Counted from the first letter of the stretch, positions 21,833 to 30,750 are shown. The stretch: DNA of 42,490 bases from Bacillota bacterium (GCA_023443315.1 JAEZVA010000091.1:1-42490), one strand, 5' to 3'. The notes: generated from the letters alone by a model not told the origin. Numbers and translations are program-made.

Positions 21833-22880
21833 CAAGATGTTGCAGTACATCGGCGCGGGATGCATTCTGGTTGGTGTTTTTTTTGCTGTAATAGCCTTTG
21901 CTTTGGGCGGATTTCACCTAAAAGGATTTCAAACAGGGTTACCTTATGAAGAAAAGTCATATCACTACAGTTTGGAAAAGGTCAAAACGATCAACATCAA
22001 GGATCGGTATAGCGGCATAAAACTGATCGCCTCGGATAGCAATCAAATTCATATAGCCACCCTAGAGAATGAACAGGAGTATTATGATGTTCATCTTTCC
22101 GCAGGCGGAGAACTGGTTATCGAACAAAAGGTCAACAAACAGTGGTATGACTACATAGGCATTAACATTGGATCTGTAGATCAAACCATTCACATGGAGG
22201 TGCCGTATGGATTTGAAGGGGAAATAAACGCATCGTCGGGCAGCGGGGATATCGATATCACACAGCTAGAGCAGATAAGTGGGGTTGCGATAAACAGCAA
22301 ATCCGGCGACATAAGAGTGAACAGTCTTACCGCTCAAAATCAGGTTTCAATCAACACAAAAAGCGGCAAAGTGAAATTGGATAATGTCACTTCTGGTGGC
22401 GATATGACGGTTGAAACCAGTTCAGGTGATATCAAAGTCACATCGGTTAACGCAGGGGGAACGCTTTCGGTAGATACGAAGAGCGGAAAAACAGAACTCG
22501 ATGAGGGTGCGGCAAAAGAAGACTTTATCGTCAGGACATTATCGGGCGATACCAATGTAAGCGCCGTACAGGTGGGTAACCACATCTCCATTAAAGCGAG
22601 CAGCGCCGCCTTGTTTTTAGACAAGGCGCAAGCAAATGGGGATATTACCATTGAAACCAAATCCGGGGACATTCGGTTTCAGGCGTTAAACGTCGGTAAT
22701 TTAAGTCTCACTTCTTCAAGCGGCGCAGTAAATGGCAGTATTAACGACAAGCGTGAGAATTACACAATAAACGCAACGTCAAAAAGCGGCCGAGTCCGTG
22801 TTCCCGAGTCTGCCGGCGGGAGCAAACGACTGGATGTTACAACAAAATCTGGAGACATCAATATCGATTTCTTATACTGA
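21819..22880 (+). CDS. DUF4097 beta-strand repeat protein
   Basis: 353 residues. One N-terminal membrane helix (about 8-30), then a long run of repeats with the pattern S-S-G-D-I and K-S-G-K-V/D-I (for example ASSGSGDIDI, SKSGDIRV, TSSGDIKV, KSGDINIDF), roughly every 18-20 residues, which builds an extended beta-helix outside the membrane. DUF4097 proteins go with PadR/DUF1700 and with LiaFSR-type stress genes; function unknown. Start ATG 21819 has GGGGG eight bases upstream and overlaps the end of the DUF1700 gene by 14 bases. Ends in a strong terminator. Confidence 0.9.
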   Translation: MKQRNKMLQYIGAGCILVGVFFAVIAFALGGFHLKGFQTGLPYEEKSYHYSLEKVKTINIKDRYSGIKLIASDSNQIHIATLENEQEYYDVHLSAGGELVIEQKVNKQWYDYIGINIGSVDQTIHMEVPYGFEGEINASSGSGDIDITQLEQISGVAINSKSGDIRVNSLTAQNQVSINTKSGKVKLDNVTSGGDMTVETSSGDIKVTSVNAGGTLSVDTKSGKTELDEGAAKEDFIVRTLSGDTNVSAVQVGNHISIKASSAALFLDKAQANGDITIETKSGDIRFQALNVGNLSLTSSSGAVNGSINDKRENYTINATSKSGRVRVPESAGGSKRLDVTTKSGDINIDFLY

Positions 22881-22894
22881 GTATGTAAGAAAGT

Positions 22895-22930
22895 AGCGCG
22901 GGGAACGTCCAGTAACCCCGCGCTGTTTTT
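22895..22930 (+). terminator. Intrinsic terminator of the PadR cassette
   Basis: AGCGCGGGG (22895-22903) pairs with CCCCGCGCT (22916-22924), then T5. Confidence 0.9.
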
Positions 22931-22977
22931 ATGTAAAATCATTCAATTAGTTCCGGTTTCATATTGCTCTTCTGCGC

Positions 22978-23006
22978 TTTACAACAAAACAAACCTGCCC
23001 TATAAT
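22978..23006 (+). promoter_or_regulatory. Promoter of prfB
   Basis: TTTACA (22978-22983), 17-nt spacer, TATAAT (23001-23006). Confidence 0.75.
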
Positions 23007-23091
23007 AGTATTACCCTGCCCACAGCTTGGGTATAGGGAACTTATTTATGTTACAATCGAAGCCGCACATCAGCGGGGAATGGGGCAATGT

Positions 23092-24204
23092 ATGCTGATA
23101 TACGAAGAACTCAAGCAGCGGTTAACAAGCTTTGCAAATGAGCTTGCCGACCTTGCCGACGCACTGTCTTTAGACAAAACCAGAAATGAGATTACGTACA
23201 TGGAGGAGCAGACCATGGCGCCCGGCTTCTGGGACGACCCGTCCCAGTCACAGAAGGTGCTGCAAGCAATCGCCCAGAGCAAGGCGAAGGTGACGGGCTA
23301 CGAGCGGCTTAAAACCGATTATGACGATACACTCACCTTAATAGAGCTTGCCGACGAAAGCGAGGATGAGTCGCTTTACAACGAGGCGGTGCAGGGTGTA
23401 GACGCGTTCGAGAACGCGCTTTCCGCGGCGCGGCTTGCAACACTGCTTACGGGCGAGTACGACGGCAGCAATGCCATCCTTGCCTTTCACGCGGGGGCAG
23501 GCGGAACCGAGGCGCAGGACTGGGCGCAGATGCTCTACCGCATGTATACCCGTTGGGCGGAGCGCCACGGCTTTCGCTACAAGATACTCGATTACCTTGA
23601 CGGCGAGGAGGCGGGCTTAAAGAGCGCCTCTATCCTCATCGAGGGCACAAACGCCTACGGCTACCTTAAAAGCGAGGCGGGCGTGCACCGTCTGGTGCGC
23701 ATCTCGCCGTTTGATTCCTCGGGGCGCAGGCACACCTCGTTTGCGTCGCTCGAGGTCATGCCCGAGATCGGCGAGGACTTTGACATTCAAATCAACGATG
23801 AGGACCTGCGGGTGGACACCTACCGTGCCAGCGGCGCGGGCGGTCAGCACGTCAACAAGACCGAGTCTGCCATCCGTATTACCCATCTGCCCACCGGGGT
23901 TGTGGTTGCCTGCCAGCAGGAGCGCAGTCAGCGCCAGAATCGCGAAACGGCGATGACGATGCTTAAATCAAAGCTTATCGAGATTAAAGAGCGCGAGCAC
24001 TATGAAAAGATAGAGGACATCAAGGGCGTGCAGAAGGAGATTGCGTGGGGCAGCCAGATTCGCTCCTATGTGTTTATGCCCTACACCCTTGCAAAGGATC
24101 ACCGCACAGGCTTTGAGTCGGGTAATATCAATGCCGTGATGGACGGCGAAATAGACGGCTTCATTAACGCCTATCTCAAGGCAAAGAGCGCGGGCGGTCA
24201 ATAA
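23092..24204 (+). CDS. prfB: Peptide chain release factor 2
   Basis: 370 residues. GGQ motif in SGAGGQHVNKTESAIRITH near 245-260 for peptidyl-tRNA hydrolysis, and the SPF tripeptide in LVRISPFDSSGRRHTSFASLEV for reading UGA and UAA, which marks RF2. The whole gene is one frame: the place where most prfB genes have an in-frame TGA and a +1 shift (around codon 25) reads through as LSLDK. Start ATG 23092 has GGGG six bases upstream; ATG 23080 has its G-run too close. Monocistronic. Confidence 0.96.
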   Translation: MLIYEELKQRLTSFANELADLADALSLDKTRNEITYMEEQTMAPGFWDDPSQSQKVLQAIAQSKAKVTGYERLKTDYDDTLTLIELADESEDESLYNEAVQGVDAFENALSAARLATLLTGEYDGSNAILAFHAGAGGTEAQDWAQMLYRMYTRWAERHGFRYKILDYLDGEEAGLKSASILIEGTNAYGYLKSEAGVHRLVRISPFDSSGRRHTSFASLEVMPEIGEDFDIQINDEDLRVDTYRASGAGGQHVNKTESAIRITHLPTGVVVACQQERSQRQNRETAMTMLKSKLIEIKEREHYEKIEDIKGVQKEIAWGSQIRSYVFMPYTLAKDHRTGFESGNINAVMDGEIDGFINAYLKAKSAGGQ

Positions 24205-24263
24205 ACAATCTGCTTTTAGCGTAGATTACACCGCATACCGTTGGATATGTTTTATAGGGGATT

Positions 24264-25001
24264 ATGACGAGGATGGATAAACAGGGGAAAAAAGGCGCGG
24301 TAAAGGCCGCACTGAAGGCATCCTTTCCTGTGATGCTTGGCTATGTGTTTGTGGGCATCGCGTTTGGGCTATTGATGAATGAAAAGGGCTACGGCGTGCT
24401 GTGGGCGCTCTTGATGAGCGTTACGGTATACGCGGGCTCCATGCAGTTTATTGCAATCAACTTCTTTTCGGGTGCGTTTACGTTGTGGCAGGTGGCTGTT
24501 ATGACACTTGCCGTTAATCTGCGGCATGTGTTCTATGGGCTTTCAATGCTTGAGCGGTTTAAGGGCATGGGGCGAATAAAGCCGTACATGATATTTTCGC
24601 TAACCGACGAGACCTACTCGCTGCTCTGCTCCGCGAGGGTGCCCGAGGGGGTAAAGCCGCAGCGTTTTTTCTTTTTGGTCTCGCTGTTTGACCAGTGCTA
24701 CTGGGTTTTGGGCAGCGTCATCGGTTCGCTTGCGGGTTCACTCATCCGCTTTAATACGAAGGGTATCGATTTTGCGATGACCGCACTGTTTTTGGTCATC
24801 TGCACCGAGCAGTGGCTCGACTATCCCTCCCGCGTTCCGGCGGTTATCGGCGCGTGCGCTGGTGTGGGGATGCTATTATTCTTAGGTGCCGACCGGTTTA
24901 TCATCCCCGCAATGCTTGTATCGGTACTGGTGCTGATGCTCCTGCGGCGCAGGCTGGGACATAAAACAAACCCCGAAGGTACGGAAATATCTGAGTGCTG
25001 A
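24264..25001 (+). CDS. azlC: AzlC family branched-chain amino acid exporter subunit
   Basis: 245 residues, membrane protein. KASFPVMLGYVFVGIAFGLL, VYAGSMQFIA and LAVNLRHVFYGLSML are AzlC hallmarks. AzlC works with AzlD to export leucine, isoleucine, valine and analogues such as azaleucine across the cytoplasmic membrane. AzlD follows 42 bases later. AGGGG lies three bases before the ATG, which is tight; ATG 24273 is an alternative start. Confidence 0.93.
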   Translation: MTRMDKQGKKGAVKAALKASFPVMLGYVFVGIAFGLLMNEKGYGVLWALLMSVTVYAGSMQFIAINFFSGAFTLWQVAVMTLAVNLRHVFYGLSMLERFKGMGRIKPYMIFSLTDETYSLLCSARVPEGVKPQRFFFLVSLFDQCYWVLGSVIGSLAGSLIRFNTKGIDFAMTALFLVICTEQWLDYPSRVPAVIGACAGVGMLLFLGADRFIIPAMLVSVLVLMLLRRRLGHKTNPEGTEISEC

Positions 25002-25043
25002 GCTTACTACAATACATAACATAGCAAAGGCAGGAAAACCGGA

Positions 25044-25379
25044 ATGACAATCTCTGCACTGCAGTCGCTTTTCATTATCCTTGTCGTGGCTGCCGTTACC
25101 TTTTTAACTCGCCTTGCGCCCTTTGCGCTGTTTACCAACGGCAGACCGACCCCAAAATCGATTCTCTATCTGGGAAGCGTCCTGCCGCCGACGATTATGG
25201 CGATTCTCGTCGTGTACTGTATGCGTACAGTAGAGGTCGCCGCATTCCCGTTTGGGCTACCCGAGCTGATTGCCTCGGTGTGTGTGGTTGCCCTGCACCT
25301 GTGGCGGCGCAATACGCTGCTTAGTATCCTCACAGGCACGGTAGTATATATGATATTGGTGCAGCTTGTGTTTGTTTAA
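25044..25379 (+). CDS. azlD: AzlD family branched-chain amino acid exporter subunit
   Basis: 111 residues with three or four membrane helices. TFLTRLAPFALF, LPPTIMAILVVYCMRTV and LHLWRRNTLLSILTGTVVYMIL are the AzlD pattern. It is the small partner of AzlC in branched-chain amino acid export. Followed by a hairpin terminator. Confidence 0.93.
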   Translation: MTISALQSLFIILVVAAVTFLTRLAPFALFTNGRPTPKSILYLGSVLPPTIMAILVVYCMRTVEVAAFPFGLPELIASVCVVALHLWRRNTLLSILTGTVVYMILVQLVFV

Positions 25380-25405
25380 GCACGGTACGCTCATGCCATA
25401 GCGCC

Positions 25406-25443
25406 CCCCCGGCGGTTCGCACAAGAACGCGAGCAGTCGGGGG
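25406..25443 (+). terminator. Hairpin terminator after azlD
   Basis: CCCCCGGC/GTCGGGGG outer stem (25406-25413, 25436-25443) and GTTCGC/GCGAGC inner stem, followed by TGTTTGT. Confidence 0.65.
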
Positions 25444-25550
25444 TGTTTGTATACCTATACAATTTAAAAGTCAAGCGTTGCGTTTTTTAAACCTCATATA
25501 CCCGTCAATACTCATACATGGCAAAACCGAAAACAGCTGTAGCTACAATA

Positions 25551-25585
25551 AAAAGGCAAGATGATTTTGTACCATCGTGCCTTTT
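25551..25585. terminator. Second hairpin in the azlD to 25727 gap
   Basis: AAAAGGCAAGATG (25551-25563) pairs with CATCGTGCCTTTT (25573-25585), one mismatch; A-rich before and T-rich after, so possibly active both ways. A smaller CGGTC/GACCG hairpin lies near 25634-25649. I see no confident promoter in the rest of this gap. Confidence 0.5.
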
Positions 25586-25726
25586 AATGATTTACTGCAA
25601 TGTGCATTGGTTCGAGTACAATATCGACTAACGGTCGGTTCTGACCGAAAAACTCACCGAGTGATGCGTTAAATCATGCTTTCGGAGCAATAATAGAGTT
25701 ACTATGATTGTTAGGTGGGGTTTTCG

Positions 25727-28045
25727 ATGCTGGCGGTAATTATGGCAGGCGGAGCGGGTAGCCGCTTAAAGCCGTTGACCTGCACAAAGCCAAAGCCGAT
25801 GGCAAGGCTGTGTGGGCGACCAATTCTGGAATACATCCTGGATCTTCTTGACCAAAACGGCGTTACCGAGGCACGGGTGACATTGGGGTACCTGCCTAGT
25901 TGTGTAACCGACCACTTTGCAGACGGGCAGTACAAAGGGGTCACGCTTCGGTTTGTGACCGAACAGCATCCGTTGGGTACGGCAGGCGGGGTAAAAAACG
26001 CAGCAAATGACGTGGAGGAGGATATTCTCGTAATAAGCGGCGACGCGATGTGCGACTTTAATCTCGCCGAGATCCTGCGTTTTCATACAGAGAATCAGGC
26101 GGACGCTACCCTTGTGGTCAAACGGGTAACTGACCCACGAGAATACGGTCTGGTCAATGTCAACGAGCAGGACCACACCGTTGCGGGCTTTGTGGAAAAG
26201 CCCTGCTATGCGCAGGTGGTAAGCGACCTTGCCAATACCGGCGTATATGTGCTCTCGCCCAAGGCGATAGCCCACGTGCCGGATGACAGTCCCTTTGATT
26301 TTGCCAAGGATCTCTTTCCGCTAATGCTAAAAAACGGTGAGCGGGTGCTTGCCTGTGAGGAAATGGGCTATTGGTGTGACGTCGGAGACCTCGACACCCT
26401 AAGGCAATGCGCGGCGGATATGCTCTCGGGTCGGGTTAAGTGCAGCATCGACGCGGCGCTGATAGACGGTGTGTACTATAAAGACCCTAAGGACGCGCAG
26501 CGCATTGCCGTAAATCCGCCCGCCTATGTGGGGGCGGGGGTAACGGTTGGTCAAGGCTGCCGAGTCGGAGAGGGCAGTGTCATCGACGACGGCGCCTGTA
26601 TTGGGCAGCGTGCGGTGGTTATGGGCAGCTTAATCGGCACGGGTGCGGTGTTGGGCGACGATGTTCATGTACGGGGCTGTGTGGTTTGCGAGGGTGCCGT
26701 CATTGAAAACAGCGCGCGATTATTTGAAGGCTCTGCGATTGGGGCAAAGGCGGTGGTGGGCAACCGCGCACTGGTAGAGCCGGGCGTAAAGGTGTGGCCC
26801 AAAAAATATGTGAAAAGCGACAGCGTGCTGCGCGAGCATATGCGAACCGGCACCCTTGGGCGCGAGCTGTTTGACGATGAGGGCGTATGCATCGAGTCCC
26901 CCGGCGAGATGACCCCTGCCATGTGCGCCAGACTTGGCGGCGCCATTGGCACCGTCATGAAGCAGGGGGTGTGCGGTGTCTCGCATATGGGCAGGGCAGG
27001 GCGCGCGCTATGCGATGCATTCGGCGCAGGCATCCGTCAAACAGGCTGCTCGGTGTGGGATTTCGGCGAGTGTATCGAGCCGCAGGGGGTGTTTTCGTCG
27101 GTGCACTGCAAGGTAAAGCTAGGTGCGCACATTGAAGCGGGGCGCATTCGTCTTTTCGGCGCGGACGGCTTAACCCTAAAGCGTGGTGTCGAGCGGGAGA
27201 TTGAGCTTTGCATGCTTCGCGCGGAGGTGAAGAACGCGGCGTTTGAGGAGTACGGCAAGCTAAACCGAATGGAAGCGGTCGCTCTGCTTTACCCAGCGTA
27301 TTTAAAGGATTATTGTCGTGAAGAACTTACGGGCATGACGGTTTCCATCGCGTGTAAAAACGTGCTGCTCAAGCGCGTGCTTCACGTAGTGCTCGATGAT
27401 CTCGGGTGCAGCCTGTCCAGAGCGGGTAGGCTTAGGCTTCATATCTCGGATGATGGACAAAGAATCAGCGCGTCCCACAACGGCGGAGCGCGTGTGTCGG
27501 ATGAGCGGGTGTTTGTTCTGCTAGCCGAGCACGAGCTCTCTATCGGTAACAACCTTGCCGTGCGTTACGACGCGCCGCGGGTGCTTGATTATATTGCCGA
27601 GGATTACGGAAGAACCGTAATGCGGTATCTGTCCTGTCCCGCCGACGACAGCGACCGCAGGGCGCGCTTCATCGCCAAGAACCAGCCGTGGGTACGCGAC
27701 GGGCTGGCAAGAGCCGTTATGCTGCTCTCTTTAATTAAAAAGACCGGCAAAAGCCTGTATGAACTGTGCGACGCCCTGCCCGCGTTTGACGGCGTCACCC
27801 GTATCGTCCCCTTAAGTCAAAACCCCTGTGAGGTAATGCGCCGCATTGGGGGAACAGCGGGGCACGGCACAATCGGCGAAGGGCTTGTGGTTCCTTACAA
27901 AGGTGGCTCGGTGCTCGTGCGTCCGCTCAAACGTGGCGGTGGCGTGCGTATCTTTGCCGAGGCGGCAAACTACGAAATTGCGCGGGAGCTATGCGGTGGG
28001 TTCGAGAAGATGATAAAGGGGTTTGAACACGACAAGGGCAGGTAG
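25727..28045 (+). CDS. Nucleotide-sugar pyrophosphorylase fused to a degenerate phosphomannomutase-like domain
   Basis: 772 residues. N-terminal NTP-transferase domain (about 1-235): LAVIMAGGAGSRLKPLTCTKPKPM, LGTAGGVKNA, VISGDAM, VEKP. Left-handed beta-helix repeats (about 245-375: VGAGVTVGQGCRVGEGSVIDDGACIG). The C-terminal half aligns with alpha-D-phosphohexomutases in order, but the TASHNP phosphoserine loop is lost (GAHIEAGRIRLFG instead) and the DGDADR metal loop reads DDGQR. The first domain should make an NDP-sugar such as GDP-mannose or NDP-glucose; the second may be regulatory. Similar fusions occur in Clostridia and Cyanobacteria. Start ATG 25727 with GGGG six bases upstream; GTG 25715 lies inside that site. 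Confidence 0.85.
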   Translation: MLAVIMAGGAGSRLKPLTCTKPKPMARLCGRPILEYILDLLDQNGVTEARVTLGYLPSCVTDHFADGQYKGVTLRFVTEQHPLGTAGGVKNAANDVEEDILVISGDAMCDFNLAEILRFHTENQADATLVVKRVTDPREYGLVNVNEQDHTVAGFVEKPCYAQVVSDLANTGVYVLSPKAIAHVPDDSPFDFAKDLFPLMLKNGERVLACEEMGYWCDVGDLDTLRQCAADMLSGRVKCSIDAALIDGVYYKDPKDAQRIAVNPPAYVGAGVTVGQGCRVGEGSVIDDGACIGQRAVVMGSLIGTGAVLGDDVHVRGCVVCEGAVIENSARLFEGSAIGAKAVVGNRALVEPGVKVWPKKYVKSDSVLREHMRTGTLGRELFDDEGVCIESPGEMTPAMCARLGGAIGTVMKQGVCGVSHMGRAGRALCDAFGAGIRQTGCSVWDFGECIEPQGVFSSVHCKVKLGAHIEAGRIRLFGADGLTLKRGVEREIELCMLRAEVKNAAFEEYGKLNRMEAVALLYPAYLKDYCREELTGMTVSIACKNVLLKRVLHVVLDDLGCSLSRAGRLRLHISDDGQRISASHNGGARVSDERVFVLLAEHELSIGNNLAVRYDAPRVLDYIAEDYGRTVMRYLSCPADDSDRRARFIAKNQPWVRDGLARAVMLLSLIKKTGKSLYELCDALPAFDGVTRIVPLSQNPCEVMRRIGGTAGHGTIGEGLVVPYKGGSVLVRPLKRGGGVRIFAEAANYEIARELCGGFEKMIKGFEHDKGR

Positions 28046-28093
28046 CAATCGCCGCAGAACAAATGCGGCATATACAGGCTGTAAATTTACGGC

Positions 28094-28122
28094 TTGACAC
28101 CATTCGCAATTCCGTTTACAAT
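28094..28122 (+). promoter_or_regulatory. Promoter of the RNase J leader
   Basis: TTGACA (28094-28099), 17-nt spacer, TACAAT (28117-28122). Start expected near 28129, about 590 nt before the gene. Confidence 0.82.
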
Positions 28123-28128
28123 CTAACT

Positions 28129-28715
28129 AACGTATTTGTTCGTGGGATTATTCTGCAGGTTTGCAACAGTGCATGATGTACGGGTTGTTACGACGACGCA
28201 TGAGCGCGTGTGAGAAACCGTGTAATCACAGCTTTGTTTTATGCTCTATGCACAAGCGAGCGGCGCTTTGGAAGAAGGCTGTATGTCCGGTAGTACAGCT
28301 TTTTCGGCTGCTCGTGGATTTGCAAAACCGTGTGGATCAATCGATTATTGTCAGTGTTTTGGCGCGCCCATCCGGCGCACCGAGCGGGAATTTCTTTGCG
28401 CAAACGGGAGCATTCTGCCTGTTTGCGGGTGTGTCCTGCATCATAAAAGGTTGCAATAATAGATATGAACGGATACCTGCCTGTTTCTTTTTACAGTGAC
28501 GGCGGTGTACGGGCGAGAGGATTTGTCTCCTGTGTACCCGGTTATGGTGTGCAGGAGCTTTGTCGCCGTATACCACGCCTCTTTAAGTATAAACAGACAG
28601 GTTTGTTTTTGGTATATTGCCGTGTTTTTGAAAAAGACGCTGCAAAAACAGTACATACTACATTATTTTAATTCCTGCCGCCATGTCGCGACAGGAATCA
28701 GGAGGTTATCTACTT
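28129..28715 (+). promoter_or_regulatory. Long 5' leader of the RNase J gene
   Basis: About 590 nt with no ORF I trust. Visible structure: GTGCAT/ATGCAC (28169-28174 with 28248-28253) enclosing TGTGA/TCACA; a terminator-like hairpin at 28275-28304; CGCAAAC/GTTTGCG near 28400-28428; and ATTCCTG/CAGGAAT (28671-28677 with 28692-28698) directly against the AGGAGG ribosome site. No known riboswitch recognised. Autoregulation by RNase J acting on its own leader is a possibility. Confidence 0.45.
28275..28304 (+). terminator. Terminator-like hairpin inside the RNase J leader
   Basis: AAGGCTGTA (28275-28283) pairs with TACAGCTTT (28294-28302), one G-U, running into a T5 tract (28300-28304), about 170 nt after the promoter. 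Confidence 0.42.
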
Positions 28716-30701
28716 TTGAGTCAAGAAAACAAGGAAACGAAAGAACCAAACAAGACGTTTGGCAGGAAGAATACGAATCCAAGGAAAGCGCAGCAATACG
28801 GTGCGCAATTAGGGGAGCCTAAGGCAGAGACCAAGGCTGACCCCAAGACCGAACCCAAACAAAAGCAAAACAATGCCCCGCAGCAGGCAGACGGTAGCAA
28901 GCCTACTAGGTCAAGGCGCGGCGGCAGAAGACGCCCGTCCGCTGCAGCCACCGCAGCCGCGGCGGCTGCTAAGACCGAGCAGACGGCAAAGCAGGAGCAG
29001 CAGGCAGACAGTAAGACCGAAAAGTCTTCAAGGCAAGGTCGCAAAACGCCGGTTAAGATTATACCGCTGGGCGGTCTGGGCGAGATCGGTAAGAATATGA
29101 CGGTGTACGAGTGCGGCAACGATATGTTTATCGTGGACTGCGGTCTTGCATTCCCCGACGATGAGATGCTGGGTGTCGACATTGTTTTGCCGGATTACAC
29201 CTATATCGAAAAGAATCTGGATAAGCTGCGTGGCGTAGTCATTACCCACGGGCACGAGGATCACATCGGCGGTCTGCCTTACTTTTTAAAACGCTTTAAC
29301 GTGCCGGTATACGGTACCCGCCTGACAGTGGGGCTTATCGAGGGCAAGCTCAAGGAGCATAACCTGCTCGGCAAGCGCACCCTAAATGTGGTTAAGCCGC
29401 GTCAGACCGTGAAACTGGGCTGCATGTCGGTGGAGTTTATCCGCGTAAACCACTCTATCCCCGACGCGGTTGCCTTTGCCATCCACACCCCCGCCGGTGT
29501 TATCATCCAAACCGGCGACTTTAAGATTGACTACACTCCTATTGAGGGCGATATTATCGACCTTGCGCGGTTTGGAGAACTCGGCAGCAAGGGCGTGCTT
29601 GCCCTGCTGTCCGATTCCACCAACGCCGAACGCCCGGGCAGCGCCTTGAGCGAGAAGAAGGTGGGCGAATCGTTTGAAATGCTGTTTGCTAAGGCGGGAC
29701 AGCGGCGCATGATTATCGCGTCGTTTGCGTCGAATATCCACCGCATCCAGCAGATGATTGATATGGCGGTGCGTTGCGGACGAAAGGTAGCAGTCTCGGG
29801 TCGCAGCATGATAAACGTCACCGCAAAGGCGATGGAGCTCGGCTACCTAAACGTACCCGAAGGGGTGCTCATCGACATCGAGATGATTAAGCGCTACCCC
29901 GACGATAAGCTCGTCATCGTAACAACGGGCAGCCAGGGCGAACCGATGGCGGCGTTGTCGCGCATGGCGGCGGGCGATCACCGAAACGTTGCCATTAACG
30001 CAAACGATTTTATCATCATCTCCGCCACCCCAATTCCGGGCAACGAAAAGACGGTGGGGCGTGTGGTCAACGATCTGATGAAGCTGGGCGCAGAGGTTAT
30101 CTACGAAAAGATGTACGAGGCGCATGTGTCGGGGCACGGTTGTCAAGACGAGCTGCGCCTGATGATGGGGCTTACAAAACCCAAATTCTTTATGCCGGTA
30201 CACGGCGAGTATAAACACCTGAAAAAGCACGCAGGCATCGCCGAGAGCATGGGTATCCCCCACGAAAATATCATCATTGCCGACATCGGCAAGGTGGTGG
30301 AGACCGACGCTGTAGAGATGAAGATAACGGGTACCGTGCCCGCCGGTCGTGTTTTGGTGGATGGACTGGGTGTGGGCGATGTGGGCAGCATTGTGCTTCG
30401 CGACCGCAAGCACCTTTCGGAGGACGGTCTAATTGTCGTAGTGCTTGCAATCGAAAAGCGCAGCGGCAAGGTGGTTTCGGGTCCGGACATCGTATCGCGT
30501 GGCTTTGTGTACGTCCGTGAAGCGGAGGTGCTCATAGACGAGGCGCGCTCGATGGTCAGAAATGCGTTAGCCCAGTGTGAAGAAAAAGAAATCCGTGAAT
30601 GGGGACAGATTAAAACCAAGGTGAGGGACGCTTTAAGCGATTATGTATACCGCGCAACCAAGCGTAGCCCGATGATTCTTCCTATTATCATGGAGGTATA
30701 A
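28716..30701 (+). CDS. rnj: Ribonuclease J
   Basis: 661 residues. A basic, low-complexity head of about 105 residues (Lys, Gln, Ala, Arg-rich, with RSRRGGRRR and an Ala run), then a metallo-beta-lactamase domain with HGHEDHIGG near 178, a beta-CASP domain, and the usual C-terminal domain (VSGHGCQDEL, PVHGEYKHL). RNase J is a 5'-3' exo- and endoribonuclease for mRNA decay and rRNA maturation. The head is longer than in Bacillus RNase J1 and probably binds RNA or partners. AGGAGG lies 10 bases before TTG 28716, taken as start; ATG 28683, 11 codons earlier, sits in a hairpin loop upstream of that site. Confidence 0.93.
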   Translation: MSQENKETKEPNKTFGRKNTNPRKAQQYGAQLGEPKAETKADPKTEPKQKQNNAPQQADGSKPTRSRRGGRRRPSAAATAAAAAAKTEQTAKQEQQADSKTEKSSRQGRKTPVKIIPLGGLGEIGKNMTVYECGNDMFIVDCGLAFPDDEMLGVDIVLPDYTYIEKNLDKLRGVVITHGHEDHIGGLPYFLKRFNVPVYGTRLTVGLIEGKLKEHNLLGKRTLNVVKPRQTVKLGCMSVEFIRVNHSIPDAVAFAIHTPAGVIIQTGDFKIDYTPIEGDIIDLARFGELGSKGVLALLSDSTNAERPGSALSEKKVGESFEMLFAKAGQRRMIIASFASNIHRIQQMIDMAVRCGRKVAVSGRSMINVTAKAMELGYLNVPEGVLIDIEMIKRYPDDKLVIVTTGSQGEPMAALSRMAAGDHRNVAINANDFIIISATPIPGNEKTVGRVVNDLMKLGAEVIYEKMYEAHVSGHGCQDELRLMMGLTKPKFFMPVHGEYKHLKKHAGIAESMGIPHENIIIADIGKVVETDAVEMKITGTVPAGRVLVDGLGVGDVGSIVLRDRKHLSEDGLIVVVLAIEKRSGKVVSGPDIVSRGFVYVREAEVLIDEARSMVRNALAQCEEKEIREWGQIKTKVRDALSDYVYRATKRSPMILPIIMEV

Positions 30702-30723
30702 GAAAAACAATACTCAATTATTC

Positions 30724-30750
30724 TGCGCGGACAGCTAAGCTGTCCGCGCA
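30724..30750 (+). terminator. Terminator of the RNase J gene
   Basis: A 12-bp stem TGCGCGGACAGC and complement (30724-30735, 30739-30750) with loop TAA; T-tract poor. The rest of the gap to 30909 is AT-rich, with TATAAT at 30853-30858 as a likely -10 for the gdpP operon. Confidence 0.7.

Noticed and set aside
28161..28671. ORFs of 112, 72 and 68 codons in the RNase J leader.
   Set aside because: They overlap each other in different frames, with weak starts and Cys-rich, unlikely composition. The 68-codon one at 28465 is the least implausible but has no family or good ribosome site.
28721..29182. A 153-codon minus-strand ORF over the start of the RNase J gene.
   Set aside because: It is the antisense of the Ala/Lys/Gln low-complexity head and reads as Leu/Ser/Cys/Val repeats; no signals of its own.
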